A DNA stretch of 64,000 bases from Aquitalea palustris (GTDB lineage: Bacteria > Pseudomonadota > Gammaproteobacteria > Burkholderiales > Chromobacteriaceae), in contig NZ_RFAR01000003.1 of assembly GCF_003693445.1 (NCBI RefSeq), positions 1 through 64,000 of the forward strand. The letters run 5' to 3'. Positions 35,347-44,354 of the stretch are shown here, piece after piece. A program made the translations under genes and the position numbers. Position 1 is the first letter of the stretch, and each line of letters opens with the position of its first letter. The notes beneath the pieces are model-generated. The model worked only from the letters and a program-made list of their open reading frames with translations, searched no databases and was not told the DNA's origin.

Positions 35347-35976
35347 TCAAGTGCTTAGCAGGCCTTGTGCCTGCAAAGCCTGTTGCACTGCCGGCAGGCC
35401 CACGGTGTGAAATGCCTGCCAGCCGGCTTGCCGGGCCGCCTGTACGCATTCGATGTTGTCATCGAAAAACACGATGTGCCCTGCTGCCACTTGCAGTGCT
35501 TCTTGCACGTAGCGATAAGCGGCGGCATCCGGCTTGCGCAGGCCGATCAGGTGGGAGGCAAAGCAGGCTTCGAAGTGCTGCAGCACATCGAATTCGCGTT
35601 CGATCTTGCCCCAGTGCAGGGCATTGTTATTGCTCAGCACGGCCAGCCGGTAGTGCTGGCCCAGCTGCTGCAGCAATGTATGGGCGCCGGCAAACGGCCC
35701 TTGCAGCCAGTCGTCCAGCGCCTGCAGCATGGCCTCGCTGCTGATGCCCAGTTGCAGCTTGTCTGCCATCAGTGCGGCGAACTCTCGCGGTGTGGCCCGG
35801 CCGGTGTCCAGCAGGGCCACCTCTGGTGTGTGTAGCCAGAATTGTCTGGCCTGTTCGCGGCTGAGACGGCCTTGCGACAGCGCCATCAGTGGATCGATGC
35901 CGTTCCAGTCCACCAGGACACCACCCAGATCGAAGACCAGTACCGGCGCGTGTTGCAGTGTTTGTGTCTGTTGCAT
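35347..35976 (-). CDS. HAD-superfamily phosphatase (YihX-like)
   Basis: 209-residue soluble HAD hydrolase. Motif I is FDLGGVLVDWN (nucleophile and acid/base Asp pattern altered to D-x-G as in YihX-type members), motif II is the LSNNN segment, motif III the Lys in LRKPD and motif IV FFDDN. YihX-type enzymes dephosphorylate small sugar phosphates or FMN-like compounds. It follows murB by 27 bases on the same strand. Confidence 0.8.
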   Translation of the reverse strand: MQQTQTLQHAPVLVFDLGGVLVDWNGIDPLMALSQGRLSREQARQFWLHTPEVALLDTGRATPREFAALMADKLQLGISSEAMLQALDDWLQGPFAGAHTLLQQLGQHYRLAVLSNNNALHWGKIEREFDVLQHFEACFASHLIGLRKPDAAAYRYVQEALQVAAGHIVFFDDNIECVQAARQAGWQAFHTVGLPAVQQALQAQGLLST

Positions 35977-36003
35977 GATGGTTCGCTTTGTCGTGGCCGG
36001 GTT

Positions 36004-37029
36004 TTACCAGACCAGTGGTTCGGCTTCCAGTTCCACGCCATAGCGCTGCCGTACCGTCTCCTGCACATGGCGCGCCAGTGCCCACATCTGGCTGCCGCTG
36101 GCCAGGCCATGGTTGACCAGTACCAGGGCCTGGCGCGCATGCACACCGGCATCGCCCTGGCGATAGCCTTTCAGGCCCGCTTGTTCAATCAGCCAGCCGG
36201 CCGCCAGTTTCACCCGGCCCGGGCCGGCCGGGTAGTGCGGCAGGGCAGGGAAGCGCTGCAACAGGGCATCGGCCTGACTCTGCTCAATAACCGGGTTCTT
36301 GAAGAAGCTGCCGGCATTGCCCAGCACGGCCGGGTCGGGCAGTTTGCTGGCGCGAATGGCCATCACCACATCGCTGACATCCAGCGGTGTGGGCTGCTGG
36401 ATGCCGCGTTTTTCCAGCTCTTGCTGGATGTCGCCATAGCCGGTTTTCAATTGCGGCTGGCGCGACAGCCGGAAGCGCACTGCTGTCACCAGCAGCCGCC
36501 CGGCGGCCTCCTGCTTGAAAACGCTGTCACGATAGGCAAAGTGGCAGTCGGCATTCTCCAGTAGCAGCGGCTTGCCATTGGCTTGCAGATCGGCACACAC
36601 CACCTGGGCAATGCGGTCCTTCACTTCCACGCCGTAGGCACCGATGTTCTGCACCGGGCAGGCCCCCACGGTGCCGGGAATCAGGCTGAGGTTTTCCAGC
36701 CCGTACCAGCCCTGTTGCAGGCTGTAGCGCACGAAGTCATGCCAGTTCTCGCCTGCTGCGGCTTCCACCAGCACGCTGTCGGCGCTTTCTTCCAGCAGGC
36801 GGATGCCACCTAGTGCCACCTTGATCACCAGGCCGGGGTAATCGCGCGTCAGCAGCAGATTGCTGCCACCACCCAGCCACAACACCGGGCCGGCCTGATA
36901 GGCGCTGCTGGCCAGCAGTGCCGGCAGCTGCGCGGTGTCATCCAGCTGGCAGAAGTGGGCCGCCTCTACCTCCATGCCAAAGGTATTGTGCGGTTTGAGC
37001 GAGATATGCGACTGAATGGCGAATGTCAT
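36004..37029 (-). CDS. murB: UDP-N-acetylenolpyruvoylglucosamine reductase
   Basis: 341-residue type I MurB, a FAD enzyme of peptidoglycan precursor synthesis. Visible are HNTFGMEVEA near the start, the FAD-binding LGGGSNLLL, NLSLIPGTVGACPVQNIGAYG, and NAGSFFKNP containing the catalytic Ser. Length equals E. coli MurB (342), in contrast to the shorter type II enzymes. Confidence 0.95.
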   Translation of the reverse strand: MTFAIQSHISLKPHNTFGMEVEAAHFCQLDDTAQLPALLASSAYQAGPVLWLGGGSNLLLTRDYPGLVIKVALGGIRLLEESADSVLVEAAAGENWHDFVRYSLQQGWYGLENLSLIPGTVGACPVQNIGAYGVEVKDRIAQVVCADLQANGKPLLLENADCHFAYRDSVFKQEAAGRLLVTAVRFRLSRQPQLKTGYGDIQQELEKRGIQQPTPLDVSDVVMAIRASKLPDPAVLGNAGSFFKNPVIEQSQADALLQRFPALPHYPAGPGRVKLAAGWLIEQAGLKGYRQGDAGVHARQALVLVNHGLASGSQMWALARHVQETVRQRYGVELEAEPLVW

Positions 37030-37040
37030 CTTCAGCTTTC

Positions 37041-38429
37041 TTATGGGGTTTGACGGTGCAGGCGGCGGCGACTCTCGCGCGCCAGATAGCTGACCAAGAG
37101 CAGGGCGGCAATGCTCAGGCTGAATACCAGTGCCAGCCAGAAGCCATAGATGCCCATGGGGGCGACCAGCCAGTCGGTTAGCCCCAGGGTGATGCCCAGA
37201 CCCAGGCCGATGCCCCAGAAGGCGGTGATGTGAATGATCATCGGCACCGTGGTCAGTTTGTAGCCGCGCAGTGCGCCAGAGGCGATGGTCTGGGCGGCAT
37301 CGGTGAGCTGGAATACCGCAGCAAACAGCAGCAGGGCCGAGCCCATGGCGATCACCTGCGGGTCAGGCGAGTAAACCGCCATGATGTCCTGGCGCAGCCA
37401 CAGCACCAGCAACATGGTGCACAGGGCAGTGGCCAGCCCCACCAGCAAGCCCACGCCAGCGACGAAACGGGCGCCGTGATAATCGCCGGCTCCGGCACGC
37501 TGGCCCACGCGCACGGTAAGGGCGGTGGAAATGCTTTGCGGCAACATGTAAATGATGCTGGAGAAGTTAAGCACCGACTGGTGGCTGGCCACCACCGTCA
37601 TGCCCAGCTTGGCAATCAGCAGGGCGATAAAGGAAAACAGGCTCACTTCCACAAAGAAGGACAGGCCAATGGGCAAGCCCAGCTTGAGAAAGGCGCCATA
37701 GCGCTTCCAGTCCGGCCAGCTCATCTGGCGGGTCAGGCCATAGGGGCGGAAATGACGATGCCAGCAGATATAGGCAAACAGGGTGAGACAGTTAAACCAG
37801 AACACGATGCCGGTGGCCCAGCCGCAACCGGCTCCCCCCAGGCGTGGCAGGCCGAACAGGCCGTGGATCAGGGCGTAATTGAGCGGAATGTTCAGCGCCA
37901 GCGCAATCAGGCTCACCACCATGATGACGCGTGGCCGGTTCAGGCTGGAAGCATAAGCGTGCAGGGCGCGGTGCATCATGGCCGCCGGCATGCCGATGGC
38001 GGTGCCGGTGATGAACAGCATGACTTTGTCTTCGACATCGGTGGGTAATTGCAGCCACAGCCGCAAGGGGTGTTCGGCCAGCAGCATGGCAGCGGCACCC
38101 AGCAGGCCGACGAACAGGCCGAACCAGATGCCTTGCCGGCCGGTTTCGCCAAGTTGCTCGGTCTGACCTGCGCCCAGTTGATGGGACAGTACCGGATTGA
38201 GTGCAGTCACCACGCCCATCAGCGTGACATAGACGGTGATGAAAATGCTGGCACCCAGCGATACAGCCGCCAGATCATCGGTGCTGACCCGGCCGGCCAT
38301 CACGGTATCGACAAAGCCGGTGGCGACCTGGGCGACCTGGGCGATCATCATCGGCAGGGCGAGGCGGCTGATCTGGCGGGCTTCGCTGCTGATTGCACCG
38401 GGTGGGGCGCTTTTCAGTTGCTGCAACAT
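37041..38429 (-). CDS. MATE-family multidrug efflux transporter (NorM-like)
   Basis: 462-residue inner-membrane protein with 12 hydrophobic segments in two related halves. N-half hallmarks are RLALPMMIAQVAQVATGFVD and TVMAGRVSTDDLAAVSLG. Length is typical of NorM exporters, which expel cationic drugs against Na+ or H+. It lies 11 bases upstream of murB, so cotranscription is possible. Confidence 0.9.
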   Translation of the reverse strand: MLQQLKSAPPGAISSEARQISRLALPMMIAQVAQVATGFVDTVMAGRVSTDDLAAVSLGASIFITVYVTLMGVVTALNPVLSHQLGAGQTEQLGETGRQGIWFGLFVGLLGAAAMLLAEHPLRLWLQLPTDVEDKVMLFITGTAIGMPAAMMHRALHAYASSLNRPRVIMVVSLIALALNIPLNYALIHGLFGLPRLGGAGCGWATGIVFWFNCLTLFAYICWHRHFRPYGLTRQMSWPDWKRYGAFLKLGLPIGLSFFVEVSLFSFIALLIAKLGMTVVASHQSVLNFSSIIYMLPQSISTALTVRVGQRAGAGDYHGARFVAGVGLLVGLATALCTMLLVLWLRQDIMAVYSPDPQVIAMGSALLLFAAVFQLTDAAQTIASGALRGYKLTTVPMIIHITAFWGIGLGLGITLGLTDWLVAPMGIYGFWLALVFSLSIAALLLVSYLARESRRRLHRQTP

Positions 38430-38565
38430 GGCGGTGCGTCAATTCGGCGGGGTGGGCAAGCGCTCCATTATAAGGAGCGCCCGGCTAGCCTGTCTTGCCC
38501 AATGGCGACGCAGCGTGACAGCACCGGTGCGCAATGCGGCGCAGCGGCTGTTGCAGGGGGGCGGC

Positions 38566-38865
38566 TCAGAAGCGTACTGGCGTCTCGCGGCGCAGATCAC
38601 AGCTGATGATCAGCTCCTTGCCAAAACGGCTGTTGATGGTCAGTGCATCCATCAGGCCCACGTCATGAATGGTCAGCAGCCGGTTGTCCAGCTGGCTGTC
38701 ATAGCCTAGCTGGCTGGCGAAGTCGATCAGGGCTTGCAGCGGCAGGGTGGTGTCGGCACACAGGGGGGTGGCAGTCAGGCTGCCTTGTAGGGGGCGTTTT
38801 CTTCCCACGGCATCGTATACGGCAAAGGAAAAGTCGCTACAGCTATCTTGCAGGCAATCGTACAT
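38566..38865 (-). CDS. Hypothetical protein, 99 residues
   Basis: Small protein beginning MYDCLQDSCSDFSFAVYDA, without signal peptide or membrane segment. It contains three cysteines, two in the first nine residues. No family was recognised. It has a GGAG site 8 bases before the ATG and good coding character. Its 5' leader contains a diverged duplicate of the promoter region at 39124-39182. Confidence 0.65.
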   Translation of the reverse strand: MYDCLQDSCSDFSFAVYDAVGRKRPLQGSLTATPLCADTTLPLQALIDFASQLGYDSQLDNRLLTIHDVGLMDALTINSRFGKELIISCDLRRETPVRF

Positions 38866-38922
38866 GGTGAAACTCCATCGGGTATGAGTGAGCGCTGTTG
38901 CGTGCCCGACTCTCCGTCAGGC

Positions 38923-38981
38923 GACGCTTTAGCAGGATTTTTGGGCGCCCTGCAAGTTGTCGATTAACTCGGCGCCTGTGT
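38923..38981. repeat. Diverged duplicate of the 39124-39182 promoter segment
   Basis: ACGCTTTAGC, ATTT, GCGCCC(A/T)GCAAG and CGGCGC(A/C)TG occur in the same order in both segments; roughly three quarters of positions agree by eye. The -10 and -35 boxes of the other copy are not preserved here. Confidence 0.5.
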
Positions 38982-39077
38982 CCCGGCCACGGCCGGAGAC
39001 GGTAAAACCAAAACAGCTTAAAACAAGCAACATGCCCGATGTCGCATAGCGAGCGCACTATAAGGTGAACAAGCGGA

Positions 39078-39133
39078 AAAAGAAAAACCCGCCGGCCAGA
39101 AGAGCGCAGCGGGTTATCCGACTCACGCTTTAG
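39078..39133 (-). ncRNA. Candidate small RNA (about 55 nt)
   Basis: A strong minus-strand promoter predicts a start near 39133. The transcript would run through GCTAAAGCGTGAGTC and end at the hairpin AACCCGC...GCGGGTT (39115-39086), followed by TTTCTTTTT. No start codon with a ribosome site lies in it. It could instead be an attenuated leader. No known RNA family was recognised. Confidence 0.4.
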
Positions 39134-39139
39134 CTGGCA

Positions 39140-39168
39140 TTTATAGTGCGCCCAGCAAGCTGTATCAA
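39140..39168 (-). promoter_or_regulatory. Strong sigma70-type promoter
   Basis: TTGATA (39168-39163), 17-base spacer, TATAAA (39145-39140) on the minus strand, pointing away from the exonuclease-like gene and into the terminator at 39086-39115. Confidence 0.65.
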
Positions 39169-39209
39169 ATCGGCGCATGAGAAAAGATTATTCCTGACCA
39201 GATGGCCTG

Positions 39210-39947
39210 TCAACCCCTGTTGTGTGCAGGCCACTGTTGCAGAAAGTCCTGCCAGTGCCCGCCAGCCTGTGTCAGCAGTTGTGCCAGTTTTTGTTCGTGC
39301 TGGCTGCGGGTGAGGGCGGAAATCTGCCCCTGCAGCGCGGCCAGGCGCAGCCACATCAGGTAATGGCAGGCCGCACGCTGCGCGCTGTGCTCCAGTAGCT
39401 TGGGCAACTGTCCGGCGCTGGCTGCGGCCCAGGACTGCGGCGCATCGTAATCGGCGAGGCGCGGCAGGCCGCACAGGCCGGCCATTTCCTGCTGCGGTAC
39501 GCAGCCGGGCTGTGCGCCCTGGCACAGCAGGCGGCTCAGTTCCAGCGTCTGGCCGAACAGGCCGGTGGGGCCGCCGGGGAAGGCCACATTGTGCAACATG
39601 GCGCGGTGACGCAAGACCGGCAGCAGCAACTGGGAACCCTGCCAGCTGACAATTTGCGGCATGTGTTCATTCAGCAGTGCCGCCAGTGCCTGCAGCATGG
39701 CTGCTTCGTCCTGGCCGGCGGCCGACTGGTGCAGTGCCACTTCCTGCCGGCTATGCAGTACGGCATTGACCGCGACCACGCGATGCAGGTGATAGGGCAT
39801 GAATTCATCAGCGCGGCTGGCCCGGCTGCGCTGCAGAGCAAAATAGACGACATCGGCATCGCTGATTTGCGTGTCCAGCTGATACAGGGTACGGATGCCG
39901 GCGACATCGGGCAGGGTCTGGATATCCAGGGCGAGTAAAGGAATCAC
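39210..39947 (-). CDS. PolB-like 3'-5' exonuclease homologue, probably catalytically inactive
   Basis: 245-residue protein with the fold signature of the predicted PolB-like (DEDD) 3'-5' exonucleases: LALDIQTLPDV at the N-terminus, YHLHRVVAVNAVL and IVSWQGSQLLLPVLRHRAML. The family normally has D-I-E, F-D-LPVL, a TDLMD-like block and a final ETDVLNTYL block. Here the residues are D-I-Q, L-L-LPVL, TLELS and SAQRAACHYL, so essentially every acidic catalytic position is lost. Starts at GTG 39947. Divergent from pcnB. Confidence 0.75.
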   Translation of the reverse strand: MIPLLALDIQTLPDVAGIRTLYQLDTQISDADVVYFALQRSRASRADEFMPYHLHRVVAVNAVLHSRQEVALHQSAAGQDEAAMLQALAALLNEHMPQIVSWQGSQLLLPVLRHRAMLHNVAFPGGPTGLFGQTLELSRLLCQGAQPGCVPQQEMAGLCGLPRLADYDAPQSWAAASAGQLPKLLEHSAQRAACHYLMWLRLAALQGQISALTRSQHEQKLAQLLTQAGGHWQDFLQQWPAHNRG

Positions 39948-40070
39948 GTGGTGTCTTCACACAAAATTGGCGGCAATGGTGTGCGATTCTAGGCCGGCAG
40001 CACACGGTGGGCAATCACGTCATCACGATTAAATGGGCCATGGCGGTGTATCTTGTCAGAAGATTCAGGC

Positions 40071-40076
40071 TATAAT
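40071..40076 (+). promoter_or_regulatory. Candidate -10 box of pcnB
   Basis: A perfect TATAAT 58 bases before the pcnB start, in an otherwise GC-moderate leader. No good -35 box at the standard spacing was found. Confidence 0.45.
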
Positions 40077-40133
40077 CTGCCGCTTGAATTCCTTTCTTGC
40101 GAATCCCTTCATTCCACGTCCTTATTCCTCTAA

Positions 40134-41498
40134 ATGATCCGCAAGCTTATCCGTAAAGTATTGGAGCTGCCGTCAGGCATGGGCAAACGCCGTAGCAAAC
40201 CACGCGTGATTCCGCTGTCCCAGCATGGCGTACGCCGCGATCAGCTCAGCAATGCTGCGCTCAAGGTGACTTCCCGACTGCAGGAAGCCGGTTTCTCTGC
40301 CTTTGTGGTAGGGGGAGCCGTGCGCGACCTGTTGCTGGATGTTTCTCCCAAAGATTTTGACGTCGCCACCAATGCCACGCCGGAGCAGGTGCATCATCTG
40401 TTCCGCCGCTCGCGCATCATTGGCCGTCGCTTCCGCATCGTGCATGTGATGGTGGGGCCGGAAACCATCGAGGTCACCACCTTCCGTGGCGGTGGCATCG
40501 ATGATCAGAATGAGTCGGGCCGCATCATGGCCGACAATACTTTCGGCAGCCAGGAAGAGGACGCACATCGCCGTGACTTTACCGTCAATGCCTTGTTCTT
40601 CGATCCTTCCGACGAGTCCATCATCGACTATCACCACGGGGTCAAGGACCTGAAGGCGAAGAAGCTGGTGATGATAGGCCAGCCGGCACGCCGCTATCAG
40701 GAAGATCCGGTGCGCATGCTGCGCGCGGTACGCCTGGCGGCCAAGCTGGGTTTCGAAATCGACGACGACACCCGCAAGCCGATTCGCGCCCATGCCCATC
40801 TGCTGCGCAAGGAGCCGCCGGCACGGCTGTTTGATGAAATGCTCAAGCTGCTGATGTCCGGCCATGCCTATGCCTGCCTGAAGAAATTGCGGGACGAAGG
40901 CTTGTCGCGTGGTGTCTTCCCGCTGCTGGATGCGGTGATGGGCGAGGACGGTGACGACTTGTTCCTGCAACTGGGGCTGCAAAGCACTGATGCGCGCATT
41001 CGTGCCGACAAGCCGGTATCGGTGGGTTTCCTGCTGGCCACCTTGCTGTGGCAGCAGGTGAAGCAGCACTGGGAACAGCATATCGCTGCCGGCGAGAAGC
41101 CCTTGCCGGCCTTGCAACTGGCCATTTCCGATGTGGAAAACGAGCAGGACAACGATTTTGCCATCCCGCGCCGTTTCAGCGTGACCATGCGTGAAATCTG
41201 GACGCTGCAGGCGCGTTTCGACAGCCGCAGTGGTGCCCGTCCTTACCGTTTCCTCGAACAGCCGCGTTTCCGTGCTGCTTTCGACTTCATGGCCTTGCGC
41301 GCCGAAGCCGGCGAGCTGCCGCTGAGCCTGGTGGAGTGGTGGGAAGCCTTCCAGCGTGGCGATCAGGCCGAGCGTGAAGCGCTGATCAATGATGCCAAGA
41401 ATAGCGGTGAGGAAGAACCGGCGAAAAAACGCCGTCGCCGTCGCCCATCCGGCCGTCGCCGTACCGATCAGGCCGGCGGAGGGGGAGAGGCCGCGTGA
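40134..41498 (+). CDS. pcnB: Poly(A) polymerase I
   Basis: 454-residue nucleotidyltransferase that adds 3' poly(A) tails to RNA. The catalytic region is FVVGGAVRDLLLDVSPKDFD (about 60-80), with GG-x-VRD and the D-x-D pair, followed by RRDFTVNALFFDP. The C-terminus is strongly basic (KKRRRRRPSGRRR), as in other PcnB proteins. It heads a run pcnB-folK-dNK-panBCD. The folK start overlaps its stop by four bases. Confidence 0.94.
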   Translation: MIRKLIRKVLELPSGMGKRRSKPRVIPLSQHGVRRDQLSNAALKVTSRLQEAGFSAFVVGGAVRDLLLDVSPKDFDVATNATPEQVHHLFRRSRIIGRRFRIVHVMVGPETIEVTTFRGGGIDDQNESGRIMADNTFGSQEEDAHRRDFTVNALFFDPSDESIIDYHHGVKDLKAKKLVMIGQPARRYQEDPVRMLRAVRLAAKLGFEIDDDTRKPIRAHAHLLRKEPPARLFDEMLKLLMSGHAYACLKKLRDEGLSRGVFPLLDAVMGEDGDDLFLQLGLQSTDARIRADKPVSVGFLLATLLWQQVKQHWEQHIAAGEKPLPALQLAISDVENEQDNDFAIPRRFSVTMREIWTLQARFDSRSGARPYRFLEQPRFRAAFDFMALRAEAGELPLSLVEWWEAFQRGDQAEREALINDAKNSGEEEPAKKRRRRRPSGRRRTDQAGGGGEAA

Positions 41499-42001
41499 GC
41501 CTAGCCTACGTCGCTCTGGGCAGCAACCTGGAGCAACCGGCTGACCAGATCAGGGCCGCGCTCGCGGCCCTTGCTGCTCTTGACGGCAGCCAGCTGCTCA
41601 GCCACTCCTCGCTCTACCTCACCACGCCGGTGGGTTATCTCGACCAGCCCGACTTCATCAATGCCGTTGCCCTGCTGGACACCGCGCTCACGCCTTATCA
41701 GCTGCTGGATGCGCTGATGCAGATCGAGGCCGGTTTCGGCCGTGAACGCAGCTTCCGCAACGCACCGCGGGTGCTGGATCTGGACGTTTTGTTGTATCAG
41801 GACACCGTGCTGGACGATCCGCAGCTGCTATTGCCGCATCCGCGCATGCACCAGCGGGCCTTTGTCATGGTACCGTTGGCGGAAATTGCCCCCGGCCAGC
41901 AGGTGGGGGAACACGGCCTGGCCGCCGATATCGCTGCTGCACTGGATTGTGCCGGCGTGGTGCGGCTGGAGTCGTCAGCTCAGCCAAGGAGACAAGCATG
42001 A
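41495..42001 (+). CDS. folK: 2-amino-4-hydroxy-6-hydroxymethyldihydropteridine pyrophosphokinase
   Basis: 168-residue HPPK of folate synthesis. It starts at GTG overlapping the pcnB stop (GTGA). Motifs: YVALGSNL at the start, FINAVALLDT, and RVLDLDVLLY with LPHPRMHQRAFVMVPLAEIAP, the classic HPPK signature. The stop overlaps the next start (ATGA). Confidence 0.95.
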   Translation: MSLAYVALGSNLEQPADQIRAALAALAALDGSQLLSHSSLYLTTPVGYLDQPDFINAVALLDTALTPYQLLDALMQIEAGFGRERSFRNAPRVLDLDVLLYQDTVLDDPQLLLPHPRMHQRAFVMVPLAEIAPGQQVGEHGLAADIAAALDCAGVVRLESSAQPRRQA

Positions 42002-42639
42002 GTCAGAGTCATTTGCGCTATGTGGTGGTGGAAGGGCCGATCGGCTCCGGCAAATCGGCGCTGGCGCGCCGTCTGGCCAACTACTGGGGTGTACAGCTGC
42101 TGGCGGAAGACCCGGCATCCAATCCCTTCCTGCCGCGTTTTTACCGCAATGTGGCCTCGCACGGTCTGGCCACCCAGCTGACTTTTCTCATGCAGCGTGC
42201 CGACATGACGCGTGGCATGTTGCTGGGCGATAGCCTGGCCAGCCCGGTGGTGTCGGATTTCCTGTTCGAGAAAGATGCCCTGTTTGCCCGGGTGAATCTG
42301 GACGAGCAAGAGCTGGCCCTGTATCAGCGCCTGGCGCAGCAATTGCTGCCGCAATACCCGGTGCCAGACCTGGTGATTTACCTGCAGGCTTCCGAGCAGG
42401 TCTTGCTCGATCGCAGTGCGGCGCGCGCCAGCGAACTGGAACAGGATTTTCCGGAAGGCTATCTGAAGCGCGTGCATGCCGCTTACAGCGAGTTCTTCCA
42501 CCAATACGAAGCAGCCCCCTTGCTCATCGTCAATACCGACCACCTCGAGCTGGTTGATGGTAACGAGGATTTCGAGCTATTGTTGCGCTGCATCAGCGAG
42601 ATGCGCGGACAGCGCAGCTATTTCAACAAGAGCGTCTGA
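41998..42639 (+). CDS. Deoxynucleoside kinase family protein
   Basis: 213-residue P-loop kinase of the deoxyadenosine/deoxyguanosine kinase type. Walker A is VEGPIGSGKSALA (about 12-24). The DLVIYLQASEQVLLDR segment and the ARASELEQD lid are typical. It salvages deoxynucleosides; in many betaproteobacteria it lies, as here, between folK and panB. Start 41998 overlaps the folK stop. Confidence 0.88.
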   Translation: MSQSHLRYVVVEGPIGSGKSALARRLANYWGVQLLAEDPASNPFLPRFYRNVASHGLATQLTFLMQRADMTRGMLLGDSLASPVVSDFLFEKDALFARVNLDEQELALYQRLAQQLLPQYPVPDLVIYLQASEQVLLDRSAARASELEQDFPEGYLKRVHAAYSEFFHQYEAAPLLIVNTDHLELVDGNEDFELLLRCISEMRGQRSYFNKSV

Positions 42640-42687
42640 ATACAAGTGACGCCTTGCATTTCCCGACCACACCGAGGAAGTACAGGT

Positions 42688-43479
42688 ATGAAAATTACCG
42701 TCAACACCCTGCAGAAGATGGCCGCCGAAGGCCAGAAGATCGTCATGCTCACCAGCTATGACGCAAGCTTTTCCACCCTCCTCGATCAGGCGGGTGTGGA
42801 GATTCTGCTGGTGGGTGATTCACTGGGCATGGTGATCCAGAACCGCGATTCCACACTGCCGGTCACCATGGAAGAAATGGTTTACCACACCCGCTGTGTC
42901 GCCGCCGGCGCTGGCGATGCCATGGTGCTGAGCGACCTGCCCTTCGGCAGCTATCAGGAAAGCCCGCAGCAGGCTTTCGCCAATGCCGCCCGCCTGATGC
43001 AGGCCGGTGCGCACATGGTGAAGCTGGAAGGTGGCCGTTTCATGGCGGAAACCACCCGTTTTCTGGTGGAGCGCGGCATTCCGGTCTGTTCGCACATCGG
43101 CCTCACCCCGCAGTTCGTCAACACCTTTGGCGGCTACCGGGTGCAGGGCAAGAGCGAGAGCGACGCCGAACGCCTGCTGGATGACGCCCGCCAACTGGCC
43201 GAAGCCGGTGCCAGCCTGGTGTTGATGGAATGTGTGCCGGCCGATCTGGCTCGCCGCGTGACCGAAACGGTTGCCGTACCCACCATCGGCATTGGTGCCG
43301 GTGCCGAAGTGAGCGGCCAGGTACTGGTATTGCACGATATCCTCGGCGTCTATCCGGGCAAGAAAGCCCGCTTCGTCAAGAATTTCATGAATGAGGCAGG
43401 CAGCATCCAGGGTGCGGTCGAAGCCTATGTCAAGGCAGTCAAGGCCGGCAGCTTCCCCGCTGCCGAGCACACCTTCTAA
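42688..43479 (+). CDS. panB: 3-methyl-2-oxobutanoate hydroxymethyltransferase
   Basis: 263-residue ketopantoate hydroxymethyltransferase, the first committed step of pantothenate synthesis. Metal-binding Asp pair and substrate residues are in MLTSYDASF and [28 protein letters not shown] and [17 protein letters not shown] are further hallmarks. Start 42688 follows GAGGAAG. First of panBCD. Confidence 0.96.
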   Translation: MKITVNTLQKMAAEGQKIVMLTSYDASFSTLLDQAGVEILLVGDSLGMVIQNRDSTLPVTMEEMVYHTRCVAAGAGDAMVLSDLPFGSYQESPQQAFANAARLMQAGAHMVKLEGGRFMAETTRFLVERGIPVCSHIGLTPQFVNTFGGYRVQGKSESDAERLLDDARQLAEAGASLVLMECVPADLARRVTETVAVPTIGIGAGAEVSGQVLVLHDILGVYPGKKARFVKNFMNEAGSIQGAVEAYVKAVKAGSFPAAEHTF

Positions 43480-43496
43480 GCCAAAAGGGTAAGGAA

Positions 43497-44330
43497 ATGG
43501 AAATCATCCGTAGCGTGGCAGCCATGCGTGCATGGCGTCGCCAGGCCGGCAAGCTGGCTTTTGTCCCCACCATGGGCAATCTGCACGAGGGCCATCTGGC
43601 TCTGGTCGAGGCGGCGCACCAGCACGCCGACAAGGTGGTGGTCAGCATTTTTGTCAATCGCCTGCAATTTGGTCAGGGCGAAGATTTCGACGCTTATCCG
43701 CGCACCTTTGAATCCGACTGTGCCAAGCTTGAGGCGGCCGGGGTGGATGCGCTGTTCTTCCCCACCGAGCAGGAGCTGTACCCGCGGGTGAAGCAGGATT
43801 TCAATGTCGAGCCGCCACATATCCAGGACGAGCTGTGCGGCGCCTTCCGCCCCGGTCATTTCCGTGGCGTGGCTACGGTGGTCAGCAAGCTCTTCAATAT
43901 CGTGCAGCCGGATGTGGCCTGTTTCGGCAAGAAGGACTTCCAGCAGCTGCATGTGATCAAGGCCATGGTGGACGACCTGAATATTCCGGTGGCGGTCATT
44001 CCGGTGGATACCGGCCGTGCAGAAGATGGTCTGGCCTTGTCCTCGCGCAATGGCTATCTGACGGCAGAAGAACGTGCCGAAGCGCCGCGCCTGTATCGCA
44101 ACCTGTCCGCCATGCGTGCAGCCCTGCTTGCCGGTGACAGCGATTACGCCACGCTGGAAGCCAAGGCCAGTGCCGATCTGCAGCAGGCTGGCTGGGTAGT
44201 GGATTATGTCGAAGTACGTCAGGCCGATACCCTGGAAGTGGCCCATGCCGGCGAAAAGCGCCTGGTGGTGCTGGCTGCTGCCCGCCTGGGCCGTACCCGT
44301 CTGATCGATAATGTGGAAGTGTCCCGCTAA
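43497..44330 (+). CDS. panC: Pantothenate synthetase
   Basis: 277-residue ATP-dependent pantoate-beta-alanine ligase. The nucleotidylyl-transferase motifs are present: [14 protein letters not shown] (HxGH-type, about 23-36), FGKKDFQQL and the KMSKS-like SSRNGYL. It lies 17 bases after panB behind a clear AAGGAA site. Confidence 0.97.
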   Translation: MEIIRSVAAMRAWRRQAGKLAFVPTMGNLHEGHLALVEAAHQHADKVVVSIFVNRLQFGQGEDFDAYPRTFESDCAKLEAAGVDALFFPTEQELYPRVKQDFNVEPPHIQDELCGAFRPGHFRGVATVVSKLFNIVQPDVACFGKKDFQQLHVIKAMVDDLNIPVAVIPVDTGRAEDGLALSSRNGYLTAEERAEAPRLYRNLSAMRAALLAGDSDYATLEAKASADLQQAGWVVDYVEVRQADTLEVAHAGEKRLVVLAAARLGRTRLIDNVEVSR

Positions 44331-44354
44331 GCCGGGCAAGGAAAGACCAGTACC

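Larger units (their letters stand above)
38866..39209. other. Intergenic region with duplicated promoter-like sequence and candidate small RNA
   Basis: 344 bases without a convincing gene. From left to right on the plus coordinate it holds the leader of the 99-residue gene, a diverged repeat unit (38923-38981), an 11-bp inverted repeat arm (GCGCACTATAA, 39053-39063) matched at 39141-39151, a terminator and a strong minus-strand promoter. Confidence 0.6.

Noticed and set aside
38843-39178. 111-codon minus-strand open frame across the intergenic region
   Set aside because: It begins at the -10/-35 region of the predicted promoter, has no ribosome site, runs through the terminator and overlaps the start of the 99-residue gene.
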